From Archilochus colubris (Eukaryota > Chordata > Aves > Apodiformes > Trochilidae): a stretch of DNA of 64,000 nucleotides. The notes beneath the pieces were generated by a model. The model was not told where the DNA came from, ran no database searches, and was given only the letters and a program-made list of their open reading frames with translations. Shown here one piece after another: positions 1-29,025 of the stretch (its first letter is position 1; each line of letters starts with the position of its first letter). A program made the position numbers and the translations under genes. Where the stretch lies: NCBI GenBank assembly GCA_023079485.1, contig CM041083.1, forward strand, positions 173,531,480 through 173,595,479. The letters run 5' to 3'.

Positions 1-160
1 AAAAACCTCTAGGGATGAAGACTCCACCACCTCCCTGGGCAGCCCATTCCAGTGCCTAATCACCCTCTCTGTAAAGAATTTTTTTCTTAATATCTAACCT
101 AAACCTCCCCTGGCAGAGCTTAAGTCCATGCCCTCTTATCTTACTAGAAGCTGTTCTTCC
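1..160 (-). mobile_element. CR1 LINE 3' fragment, cut by the window edge
   Basis: The reverse complement reads as the typical avian CR1 3' region: the piece around CCCCTGGCA, then TAGGTTAGATATTA, the 'GGAATGGGCTGCCCAGGGAG' block and the start of the 'CCCTAGAGG' block. It is antisense to the window. The 3' terminal repeats lie outside. The inner boundary near 160 is approximate. Confidence 0.85.
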
Positions 161-1463
161 CTGTTCCAACACTGCACTGACAAACACTATCTAGAACAAA
201 AGAAACCTGGAAAGAAAGCCATTAGGAAGAGACCTTCTAATTAGTGCTTTCCTCTTTCCTTACAACCCCAGCTTTATGCAGTGTTCTCACCACGCTGTGT
301 CTAAAGCTGTATCTGCCTCTAACTCACCCAGGACATGGAGCACTAAACCTCCCTCTGCGAAGCACATGCACTGGCAGATAATCCAGATCAGTTTACCTCT
401 GTGTACCTGGCAGCACGCTACTGTGCAGTGACCAAATATCAGAAGAGTTTGTGGTTAATTAGGATCAGATTAATCCCTGCTGACTGCCTGTCTCTGTGTA
501 AAAAGGGGACTAGAGGTTAGAAAGTATTAAGTGCCTTAAACATCTACTTGCATAACGTAAAAACCTACTGAAGATCCAGACTTCGGGCTTGAAAGTGTTG
601 ATGTGAAAATATTTACCCCGTAGAAGCATTTAAATGTGCATCTTCTCCTATCAAAGCAAGAAAATCCATTTTAAAAATTCCAGGAGGAAATGCAACAAAT
701 ATTTACCATGGAAAATAACAAAGCAGCAGCGCAACATGGACAAGACACCTTCCCAAAAAAAAGCCTTAGGGATTCTGAACTTTATTTCCAACTTCTAAGA
801 ATTTACTTAGGCGTATGAAATATATTTTTTTATCACTGTAATAAAGCTTTTTCTGGGAAAAAATTGTACTGAATTTTTCATTTTATTAAGTCCCTATTTA
901 TCATAAAAATACAACAGCTAATAGTTTGATAGCTTCGTATTTACATGCAGCCTGTGGCACTCACCATGGTGCTCAGGGGAACTTTGCAGAAAAGACACAT
1001 TTTCTTGCTCTGGTATGTTCAAATTTTTTAACACATTCCTGACACTAAAATGTAGGTTATATTTTGTTAAGATGCTTAGCTATCCCTAAGCAGGTAAGTG
1101 TTTACTGGACATGTCAAAATATGGAGAATTTTTTTGTGCTCTTCTCTCACTTTAAATGTAATAGAATTTTTGAATGAGGAAGTATCTTACGGTTGATTTT
1201 AAGAAGATGAGCTTCTATAGAAATGGGGATTATAGCATGAAGTTTTTTAGAGGCAAGACAGATAAATAAGGTATCTTCAGGTCTGTGAGAAAATGTCAGA
1301 TTTGCACACATCTTCCCATGTACTCACAGACCACCAGGCCTTTTTTTTTCTTTCTTGTTTTTTGATACTGGCACATTTATATAAGGTATTAGGGACATTT
1401 ATATAATAAGAGAATATTAGCTCCTTTTGAGGTCCTCTGTTCTTGTGACTTATTCCGCATTTA

Positions 1464-1543
1464 CAGTCATAAGCTTCTCATTGTGACATCACCTTGGCGG
1501 CTGCAATGGTACCTGTGATGTCACAAAAAGAGATTATGACCTG
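1464..1543. repeat. Imperfect hairpin with 12-bp perfect inner arms
   Basis: TTGTGACATCAC at 1481-1492 is the exact reverse complement of GTGATGTCACAA at 1514-1525, with a 21-bp loop. Outer blocks TCATAA (1467-1472) and TTATGA (1534-1539) also pair, so the imperfect arms extend to about 30 bp each. The inner arms carry TGACATCA, which resembles an ATF/CREB-type site. It may be a small MITE remnant or a regulatory palindrome. Confidence 0.55.
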
Positions 1544-4358
1544 AAGGGGAGAGTAAAGCTGCAAAAGTAGATCAGCCCCTAAAGAATAAAGGTTTTGTTT
1601 TGCTCTGCTAGCACAGGGTGAAGGAAGCAGCCCACCCACCCTTTCTCTTTGCCTGTCATGGTAGAGCAGGACCATTTTTCCACTGAGTGCTGGCTGGTTG
1701 TGCAAGGACCCTTCCAGCTGCCACCACAACCTGCAGAGGTTCTGCCATGATCTCTGTTGGAGTAAAGCTGATGAAGGAGCTGGATCAGGCCCTCCAGAGC
1801 TGGGACCCCCACCAAAGCTGCTGCTGCCATGTTAGTGTTGGGATGGCACAAATACAGAAATCTGCATAGGAAAGAGGTGACTGAGATTATTTGATGGGAT
1901 GCTCAACATACAGAGACATCTGTGAACTACCTCTGAGCCCTCTTGCAACTATGAAAGAAATGTTGGCATTCACTCTGGTGAAGAAGCACTGAATGCCAGG
2001 GAGGAAACTCCTCCAGGGAGGAAGGTTGGGGCTGGCTGGGTAGGAGGGTTTGGTTAGCTGTGGAGAACTTTCTTTCACCACAGTGGGTGCATGGAAAGTA
2101 TGCTCAGCATGTACAGGTATGTACAGCCTCACTCCTCAGCCCAGCTCACAGGTACATCACAACCTGAACCAAGAGGATGGGACAGCAGCTTGCTGAGAAA
2201 CAGCAGACAACACAGGGCTTGAGACACACATAAAAGCCACCATGGGACACGTTCCAGATCTGCTGTTCCTGCTGCATGGGCCCAGCAGCCCCAGAAGTTG
2301 CTCATATGTTGCTCAGAGAGTATCTGTAGGATGACAGGCAGAATTTAAAAGCTGTGGCTCAGTACTAAGATATTTTTGCAATGTGGCTTCCAACGTGGAT
2401 ACACTTGGTCAGTTCAGGCCACAGGAGAGGCAAAACCACAGCTGATGAACTGGCCTATGGAGAGCTGCCCTGTAAATAGTGTTCTTCCATGTTATTCACT
2501 CTGGAAGTTCTCATTTGATCTCTCCTCTCTCTCCTACTCAGACAAATTCCTCTTTATGAAAACTTTTTTGATGTTTTATTATGGGGAGTCAGCTCTGCAA
2601 CTTCATAAACATCTTCATGTTTTTGTCTTCTGCTTGGTTCCCTGTCATTTCAGCCAGATCAGTAGCAGAAATTGCAGTTGCAACATGAGGAATTCTTCCA
2701 GTGTCATTTATTTGGCATCATTTATTTGACACTGTAGGAGGCTGTGATAGTCAGTTAGATATGAATTCGGGTGGATATCTGAATTAAAATCAGCTTTTAG
2801 CAAACTTTATATTCCCTGTCAACAACAAATGTATTTAAATTGTCAGTTCATGTAGTCATCTGGGAGGAAAAGATGCTGCCATAGTGTTGCTCCTCACCTC
2901 TACTTTTGGCTCACTGGTGTGTCTTGTCTCTGCACGAATTTCTACCAGGCCCCATGCTGGGTACTGACTCTTCCCCAGAAGAATATTAAATCTGCAGATG
3001 CCAAAAGGGTGACTTTTGGGGGCAGAGGTGACATTTCACAGACTGGGAAGTCAACTCAATGTGCTGATGCAGTAGGTCTGAGCTACTGTAGGCAGCAGAG
3101 TAGCTGCTGATCTGTGACAGCAGCCACCACAGGTCAGCTGTGCACTCAGGAAGGGTCTCATCATATATTCAGAGTCCATAGGAAAGAGGCTTTACTGCTA
3201 AGAACTTCATATGACACTGCAGGAAATATATTCAGAGCAGAGATTATCTCTTTGGAATTCATGCATCGTTTTTCCCAGAGTTTCTTAAGCCATCTTCCCC
3301 AATGAGACATGCACAGGACAGACACTTTGGATTACAATAAGGCTGTACAAAATCTTTATTCTCTCCTCAGTCAGATTTTCTTTCTTTTTTTTTTCTTTTT
3401 TCTTTTTTTAATTCAAATAAGTTTCATCAACTTAAAAAAGAAATGACCTTGTCCCTGTGGTTTCTCAGTTCTTTGAATTCTCTCTATTGAACACTGTATA
3501 ATGGGAAGGGTCATTGTCATTTAGAAGACTGACCTGATTTTTATTCAGCCTACACTTCTGCATGTGGAAACACGTGTGACTTCACCAGTGTTACAATGTT
3601 AACCTCATTCAGTGAAAAAGAATTAGTTTGCTCTGCTTTGCTTTCCACCAGAGAAGTTCTGCCCACTGGAGAAGGCATCACAGGACACACTAGAAATACT
3701 CATCTTCCAACTTGAAAAACAGATTGACTCCTTTGACAGCTCACACCACTTGATAACTTCACTGATTAAGTTTTGGGTTGTTCCTACTACCTTTCTCCAA
3801 AAGTGCCACAGGGTACACTTCAGGGCTCATTTGGGACAAATCCCAAAAGCCCCCATGGTAGGAGCTGCCCCAAGCCTGGGTTGCACACCATACATCAGTG
3901 TCAGCCCTTCAGCCCACACCCCCCTGAGGGTGTCCATGTGCCCTTTTGCATCTCACAGGACAGAAGACACTGATTCCCAGTGGGAAGCTATGGAACCACT
4001 GCTCTGTTATTCCACTTACAGTATTAGAAATAAATGAAACCACAAATGACACCAGAAGAATGAACCCACAGAAATGTGATATTAATGTTCTAGAGCCATG
4101 AGGGATGAAGGGGACCGACAGCCAAGTGATGAACAACTTGGTCACAACCAGCCTGTGCCACTGACCCTCTGCTCCTTAGCCTGCAGCCATGGGCAGGGAG
4201 GTTACATCCAGCTGTGAGAGCTGCCAGAAAGCCTTTATCTCTGCTAACAGTGCTTCTTCCCACCAGGAGCTGGGCAGGAAGGTGTGAGTGAAGCAGTCCT
4301 CATTGCCAGTTCTCCATTCCCCATCTGCACCTCACAGGTATGGGACCTGGGGACCTGC

Positions 4359-4418
4359 TTCAACCCATGAAAATGCTTTTCAACCCAAAGAAAATTCTTT
4401 CAACCCGAAGAAAATGCT
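4359..4418. repeat. 20-bp tandem repeat, three copies
   Basis: Three consecutive 20-bp units begin at 4359, 4379 and 4399, each starting TTCAACCC and followed by an A-rich GAAAAT core. Units differ at a few positions. It is a small minisatellite with no visible coding role. Confidence 0.8.
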
Positions 4419-5032
4419 CTAAGCCTGGAGTCTGCCTGACAGATCCAGCATCCCAAAGCTTCTGCAGGATGTACCACCCTTGTATGCCTCTGCACTATGT
4501 GCCCTCCCCAGTGGCACTGAATTAATCTGCTCAGTAAGGCCATTCCCTGAAGAGGGGTTTGCTGCCATCACATGTGGTTTGGTCTGAGACACCATCACAA
4601 GGTCAACCAGTTTTAGCTTTAGTAAAGCCCCACAAAAATACTCACTTCACTGGACTTGTATTTTGAAGGTGACCCACTGCAGTGTCATCCTTTGGAGAGA
4701 TAGATCTTGTTCTTAAGCCTCAGAGGGAGGCAGAGGCAGTGGTGGTTTGAACGTGGCATGTGGGCAGGCAAATTCACTTGAACTTGCTCAGCTGGGTGTT
4801 TTGTGGCTCTGCAGCCAGCTGCCTCCCTGCTGTATAATCTCTGTATGAGACAATGATGCAAATTTTTCTTATCCTGGAACTCAGCAGAACCTTCTTCCTG
4901 ATTGAGCAAATGGGTTGGTATCTTGCAGTGCGGACTGGCCCCTGGAGGAGAGGTTTAAGCAGGAAAGAAGCTAGTGTGGAGTCAGTCCCAGGGTTATGTA
5001 TATGTTAAAGAGGGGGAGCACACAAAAACCGG

Positions 5033-5148
5033 ATAAATATAAATATAAATATAAATATAAATATAAATATAAATATAAATATAAATATAAATATAAATAT
5101 AAATATAAATATAAATATAAATATAAATATAAATATAAATATAAATAT
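5033..5148. repeat. (ATAAAT)n hexanucleotide microsatellite, about 19 units
   Basis: An uninterrupted 116-bp run of the unit ATAAAT lies between GG and AGACGG. It is open in one frame as alternating Tyr-Lys, but that follows from the repeat itself and is not a gene. The perfect copies suggest a young, probably length-variable tract. Confidence 0.97.
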
Positions 5149-5403
5149 AGACGGTTAAATTCAGTTGTCTGTTATGAGGGGGTAATTGTGAAGTAACCCT
5201 GCTGATAACAGGGTTGTGTTAGAGCAAAAGGGAGATTGCTGGAGACCAGCCTGACACAGCAAAGTAAACAAGAGGTGTTTGAAGAGGAAAACCTGCCTCT
5301 CACCTGGTCCTCTCATTCTTTTTTTTCTTCCAGCCTTTCCCTGGGCTAAATTCTGCTCCATATTTCTGAGTAAAGTTTGTGCAGCAGAAGCTCAAACTAG
5401 CCA

Positions 5404-5434
5404 GAGCTCAGAAGCTCAGAAGCTCAGAACTGCT
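5404..5434. repeat. Short AGAAGCTC-type tandem repeat
   Basis: About three copies of an AGAAGCTC-like 8-9 bp unit follow one another (AGAGCTC, AGAAGCTC, AGAAGCTC, AGAAC). This is low-complexity sequence without visible function. Confidence 0.6.
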
Positions 5435-8400
5435 CCCCTTTTCCTCTCAGCAGCCATGCCAAACCACAGCTCAGATTAATCAATTAGAGAAAACTTCAGT
5501 CTCCCAGCATAAATATTTTGGGGGGAAAAGACTTCCAAAGAAATCTCCCTCTGCTCACAGTGCCCATCTGCTGCCTCTGCGTTTTCCTCCAGGTTTCCAT
5601 TTCAGTCTTGTGACATCTGGCTGCTTCCAGGGCTAAACATGTTCCTCACCTTCCTCCCTAATGCCACCACTGTGGCAGCCTGACCCTCAGCCTGTTTTCC
5701 CCTGTTTTCTCCCAGCCCATCCTTCCCCAGCAGCTCCCCATTTGCTCCAGGACACAAGTTGCTATCAGTGGTTTGCATTCACACTCCTGTACCCGAGAAC
5801 AGAATCTGGTCTGAGAAGACCTTGAAGATAAAATTCCAAGGAACAGCTGCCTCTGAACATTTCTTTTTCTCTTGTCTCTCCTTGCTGCTCTTGTGTGTTT
5901 TTCACACCAGACATTGCAGAGCCACCTATGAGGGCATCTGTCAGTGCTGAGCCATGGGAGATGCTTCAGCAATCTGTCCCCTTGCCCCTTGTGATGCCTC
6001 CTGTAGATGCCTGGAGGAGTCCCATGGAGGCACAGCACTGTGTGCTCCAGCCTCCCACCCACACCCCACTGTGCTGCGTTCTCTCCAGGTGTCCTCATTT
6101 TATGCCTTTCCTCACTTCCCTCGCCTGTTACCTCAATGTCAAGAAGCATTTCTCAAAATTCTACCTCTAACCCTTTCTGTCTTTGAAGAGTTACCTTGGG
6201 AACCAATCAATTGTGTTCCTTCTTAAAAGCCTTTCCAGCATTTTAAAAATAAAGTGATTGCCAGCAAATTTATCAGTACTTTCTTCAGTACCTTGTGATG
6301 TATATTTGGATTAAGACTTGAAGAAGGATGTGATGCCTAAACTGGGACACAGGTAGGTTTAAAGGCTGTAAAAAAAATCCTACAAAAAGAGTCAGAAACT
6401 CCCTTTCTCCACAGCTGTCCAATCCTTCTGTAGGCTGAGGGCACCTCTATTTTTGACCTGGAGTTTCTGTAATTGGCCTATTTGGTTTGCAGCCCCCAAA
6501 CTACCCTCACTTGGACAGCTCAGCTCCTGGCTTCTCAGGCTCAGCTCAGTTTTTGGACTCTCCCCCCATGACACCAATTTCTCCTCAAATACCCATTTCC
6601 AGCTTTGGATCTCACGTTGGGGAAGAGACATTTAAAACTTAGGCTTTGGATCTGGCCCTGATCATGATAAATGTTCATACCATCCCCCCAGTATTTTATC
6701 ACTTCTTCTTTGGCCACTTGTTCTTTGTTTTACCTTCTTACTCTACTGCCTTTTATCCTTCTACTAATTCACTAATGGATTTTCATTTTTTAATTCGTTG
6801 TATGCAAAGCTCATTTCTTATTCCCCATGGCTGCTTTGAACAGAATTGCTTCATTTTCAGTTTTCTTAAGTCCTCTCACCTTGTCTGCAAACACTGGTTT
6901 TGCTGCTAAAATTCCTTCACAGGTTTCCCTTCCTAAATCAGGTGCAGGGAAAGAGGGCTTGAAAGAAACACCCCAATGTTTATGTACTCTCTGTGATGAG
7001 ACATGAGCCAGAATGTTTATTTTTCCTCTTTCCCACAGAAACTACACTAACCTACATGATATTTAAACTGGGTCCAATTTCAATTACATATTCCATAGAT
7101 ACTTACCCCAAATCTGAATAACAACATTGGCTTCATTTTTTTGCCAGGTGGGAGCTGAATGTCAGGTTTTGACAATAATGGGTAAAAACTCCAGTGAGTT
7201 CCCATCTTCCAAATCTTTCTAAATCCACAGGAGAGTATCAAGCAGGAAATCAAGAGGTCTGGGGCCTCTGGGAAGATCACATCAATTCCAGATACGGAGT
7301 CCTCACTAGTGACCAGAGTTAATTTATCCATCCGCAGCTTTGAGTCCTTTGAGAAATCACTTAGTGGCATCATTTAATTCCCTCTGAATACTTCTGCAGT
7401 CCCATGGACACCTCTAGTGACAACTTCAGTAGAGAGGTCCTCATCCAGGAAGATTCTCAAACCCAAATGCAATTTTCAGTGTGAGGATACTGCCATTGAA
7501 ATCCATGGCAAAACTCCATCCCTGCCTCCTGTACTGGACTGGGACTAGCAAAGCTCTTCCCCTTCATCCCTCTTAGTAGGAATATGGTCTAAACTCCAGG
7601 ATCTTGAGACAGACACCAGTATCAGTGTCACTTCTTTCACCTCCTCAAAAGAGCAGAAAGAGAAGCAATGCAAGTGGAGATGAAGGAAGACCCATTTTTT
7701 CGTGATCATTTGGGCCCTAATGCAGTTGTGTGCCTTCTTCTTCCTTGCTAAGGATGAAGCTCTAGCACATAAGCACTATTATTTTATTTTAATGACATTT
7801 CCCCTCCACACCCCATGTATTCTTTCCCAGTTGCAACAGGAACATCTATTGAAAAACAACAAAGTAATATACATAATGTCAAACTCTGTGACAATCAGTA
7901 AGCTGCTGTTTTATACACATTTTTAAGATGAAACCTTCCTTGCCTTAGGTGCCATTTTGAACCTGCTGAGGCTGAACTTGTGAATATAGAAGGCAGAATT
8001 TGATCCTGTTACATGAAGAAAGACATGAACAGCTGCAACTGCTTTTAAAGCAGTCACAACCATTGCTCTTCTGCTTCTGGTTCCATCAAAGAGACCCCTT
8101 CCTCATTCCATCTTCTTCAAGTCCATCACTTTGTAGTTTCTTTTCTCCTGGAAACTAAAGAGTGAACGAAAATCTTGCCATCTGGGATGGCATTAAAAGA
8201 AAATAATGGCAAATAAAGACTTTTTAATTGCATGGGATTTCTGAATAAGGTTTCAAAGTGGGGGGGAAAAATAGCTGTGTGCCTGGTACACAGAGAGCCC
8301 TTTCTCTTCCCCTTTGTGGCGGAGGAATCAATGGAATTCATATAAAAGAAGGAGGGGGGTGGGAAGAGAGATAGGAGATTCCTTGCTCGGTACCAGCGGG

Positions 8401-9558
8401 TCACAAGTCTCATGAGGCTCAAACAGGGCATGCAAGGAAGTTGCTGACTGTATCTCCATGTGTACCTTTTTGTTCCTTGCCTTGGATTTGCTGGCCAGTG
8501 GCATGCTGCTTTGCCTGGCTCTCCATAGAGCTTGGAGCCTACAGGAATTTGGACAGAGTGGTACAGACATCGCCGACAGAGACTCTGATCACTGACTATC
8601 CCTTTAAATGCAGCCTCATGACTTAAGTCTTTATTCCACTACCTATTAAAGAAGGAGACAAGAGGTACATAGGCAGCTTCCATTCAGACACCCAGAAGGA
8701 CAGAGAAAGGCAAAGACCATTTAACAGAGCTGACTGTGAGTAAATGCGAGGCATTAGAGGTGCTCTCTAGAGCAAAGGGCATGGAGAAAGATTTGCAGGA
8801 AATCCTGAAGTGAAAGAAGGTGCAGTGTTTTTAAAAATATACTTGCATGCAAGGTACAAAAGGTGAAGTTTGGTATAGAAAGCTAGTTTGTCATTTTTAT
8901 CATTATTAATTTAAATATTAATTGAAGCATCTTTTGATATAGCATTGACCAATGCTTGATTTCCCATAAAAATATGAAACTGTGATTTTATGATGCAAGC
9001 ACTGGAGCCTTTTGCAGCTACGACCTTTTTTCACTTGGATAAACTTCATAGGAGAAATATCTGGAAGGGGAAATTTGAAGCCAGCCTTTTGCAAACCTGG
9101 ATCAAAAGCCCAGACTGGTCCAGTTAGATATCAGCACCTCACCAGGGGTGACCTTTCTTCTGGGGGTGCTGGGTGTGACCCCTTCAGCATGGAGACAGCA
9201 CTAAGGTGACTCAGCATGTGTGCAGGTTTTTAACCCTTTTTAAATAAGGTTCTCTGCCTCCACACACTGTAATGGTCAACATCCTATACAGTATAGCATT
9301 CTGTAAAACTCAGCTCTGGTTAGTCAACAGAGTCATCAGAATGCCCCTACAGTTTAATTTATTTTTTTTAAAGGCAATAGCTACTGGGTAGACCTGGACA
9401 AGTATTTTAACAGTGATCATTATTATTGCAAGTTATATCTTAACACAGATGGCAAGAGAAAGCTCTTCTGTCAGCTTGGCCTACTGCTTTCCTAAATAAA
9501 TCTGTATTATTAATTGCAGGTGTGATTAGCTGGTGGAGAGTGTTCCCAGCTCACCTTC

Positions 9559-27293
<17,735 letters not shown>

Positions 27294-27295
<2 letters not shown>

Positions 27296-27385
27296 TAAAC
27301 ACTGGACAAGGACAGTCTTCTTTTCCTCCTACAATGAGCTTTCCCTGCAATGAAATTAAAGGCTACAACGTTTGTATTTATTAAA
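27294..27385 (+). terminator. Candidate SERPINE3 poly(A) signals
   Basis: AATAAA overlaps the stop codon (27294-27299). ATTAAA occurs at 27355-27360 and at 27380-27385, the last followed by a TGTTGT stretch. Which of these is used cannot be decided from sequence; a very short 3' UTR of about 100 nt is likely if the last is used. Confidence 0.4.
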
Positions 27386-28437
27386 ACACTGTTGTAAAAA
27401 GTACCAATTTTGAAAGCCTAAGAGTGGTCAAGTCCTCCACTACCTTTTTCCTTTTCACACACTACTGGTAACTTACAGATGTCTAGGAATCAACTTTACT
27501 CCCCTGTCCTGAAGTCACAAACTCAAGCACAAAACTCAAGTTTAGACTTATCCCAGGCCTAGATTTAATCCAGCTGAGACTGTGAGGTAACAAGCAAGCA
27601 GCAAAACACTGTGAAAGGGCAATCAAGTTGCTAGGCTGTTTCAAAACTGACAGAACGGGTAAGAAGCAAAAATACCCACTCAATTAGTGACCAAATATCT
27701 GAATAAAGGTAATAGTCCTACCTTTACTACCTTTTATTTTAATTTTTTTTTTTAAAAATGAACACAGAATTGACATCCCTGAAGAATATTGAATGAGGCT
27801 AAAAGAATCTGGAAAAATGCAACTTGACAAAATTTGGGACACGTGATTATTTTAGTACAAGATTCAACTCAAGACTCAATCTCATGTGCAGATTGTGAAC
27901 CACTGCAACAGAGGAAAAGTATCAGAGGGAAGGAGCTCCCACTGAATAAAGCAAAGCTCTCCAGAAGTTAGGAGCATCAAGCTCAGTTGAAAGACATGGC
28001 CAAGAAGCAGCACCTTCTGCTGTTCCCAGTATTTGTAAACATGTAAAAACCTCTAAGATGGAAAAACCCTATGCAGCATTCCTCAAAGGTTGCTGACCCC
28101 TGCTTTACTGCATTGTGTCCTGATAAAGTTGTGGCTCTTGTCATTGATGTGGATGTGCATTCAGTACATCAGTCTGTCACAGTCTTCACTGAATACTGAA
28201 GTAGAAAGTACACAAGGTCAAAGGGTATCATCCTACTGTAGCTGCAGTTCAGCATTAGCTTCCTTTCACTCATTTCTCTGACTAAGAACAGAAAATCCAG
28301 CGATACTGAACTGTTCTTCATTCCTAGAACAGAGATCTTCATCTACTTCATCTACTCTTTTCCAGAGAAGCTCTGGAAAAGGAAGACACAATGAACCATT
28401 GCAACAAAAACTGTACTCAATCCTACACAAAGATTAA
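27386..28437. other. Intergenic gap between convergent genes
   Basis: About 1.05 kb between the likely 3' ends of SERPINE3 and INTS6. No coding sequence was recognised. A hAT-like terminal sequence lies near 28020-28102. Confidence 0.7.
28020..28102 (-). mobile_element. Possible hAT DNA-transposon end fragment
   Basis: Read on the - strand from 28102 the sequence begins CAGGGGTCAGCAACCTTTG, which resembles the terminal inverted repeats of hAT (Charlie-type) elements. The opposite terminus and an 8-bp target-site duplication were not found, so this is a fragment or chance resemblance. Confidence 0.35.
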
Positions 28438-28931
28438 AATAGAGTTTTTATTGATGGAATAACAAAAGTGCTTTTCTTAAATATTTTTCAAAATACATTT
28501 ATACAACTTACAATAATATATCCAAAATAACTGTATATACAAAACATTACCTTGTTTAATGTATGTGCTTCTTTTTATTTTTGAAAATTACAAAGCAACT
28601 TTTTGGCAAAGTTCAACCTTAGGAGGTGATAGTTTTGAAGGTTGAATTAAGAAAAATAGAACCTGAGGGAAAGTGACATTGACTGAAGTCCATGACAAGC
28701 AAGAAGTTCTCCTTTTAGTTAAATAAAAATGTTTTTGTGATATTTTTCACATTACAAAAATAACAGAAGTGAAGAAAAAAAAAAGATGATGGGTACTTTT
28801 TTTATCAGTTTATAGAGCAGCTTCTCATTCTTCAAGGTATAGGAACTTGAGATAAAGAGTGCATGTCAAAAATGAATGCAAGTAAGGACAGCAGTGCTCT
28901 GCTGTGGCTTTTGTCTTTTCTGCAGTGTCTC
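28438..28931 (-). other. INTS6: INTS6 3' untranslated region
   Basis: The region runs from the TAA stop to about 20 nt beyond AATAAA at 28462-28457 on the - strand. It is AT-rich and has no competing gene. The cleavage point is an estimate. Confidence 0.65.
28457..28462 (-). terminator. INTS6 poly(A) signal AATAAA
   Basis: Canonical AATAAA on the - strand, 470 nt after the INTS6 stop codon. Other signals further downstream are possible. Confidence 0.6.
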
Positions 28932-29025
28932 TTAGCTGCTGTTGATATGATTGACCTGATTTGATCTGCGATGGATTTCTTCCAGAAAACTCTCAAGCTG
29001 TTCTATCAGCATTCGTTTTTTAAAC
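28932..29025 (-). CDS. INTS6: INTS6 exon 18 (last coding exon)
   Basis: It encodes FKKRMLIEQLESFLEEIHRR and the end SNQVNHINSS, then TAA. This is the end of the conserved C-terminal helical domain. The acceptor on the - strand is caatgcag. Confidence 0.96.

Larger units (their letters stand above)
161..9558. other. Intergenic region upstream of SERPINE3
   Basis: No coding exon with splice signals or a recognisable protein family was found on either strand. In human the next gene on this side of SERPINE3 is FAM124A; none of its protein is recognised here. The region holds a hairpin near 1464-1543, a 20-bp triplicate at 4359-4418, an ATAAAT microsatellite at 5033-5148 and pyrimidine-rich runs near 3380-3410. 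The longest open frames (for example 5658-6149 on the - strand) have no family signature. Promoter elements for SERPINE3 are expected in the last 1-2 kb, but none can be assigned. Confidence 0.6.

Noticed and set aside
4996..5196. Tyr-Lys repeat protein
   Set aside because: Encoded only by the ATAAAT microsatellite.
5658..6149. 163-codon open frame on the - strand in the upstream region
   Set aside because: No family signature, irregular composition (Trp, Cys and Arg scattered), no splice or promoter context. Open by chance in GC-richer sequence.
8341..8348. TATAAAAG as a SERPINE3 promoter
   Set aside because: It lies 1.2 kb before the start codon with no defined first exon or donor linking it to the coding exon. 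Such matches are frequent by chance.
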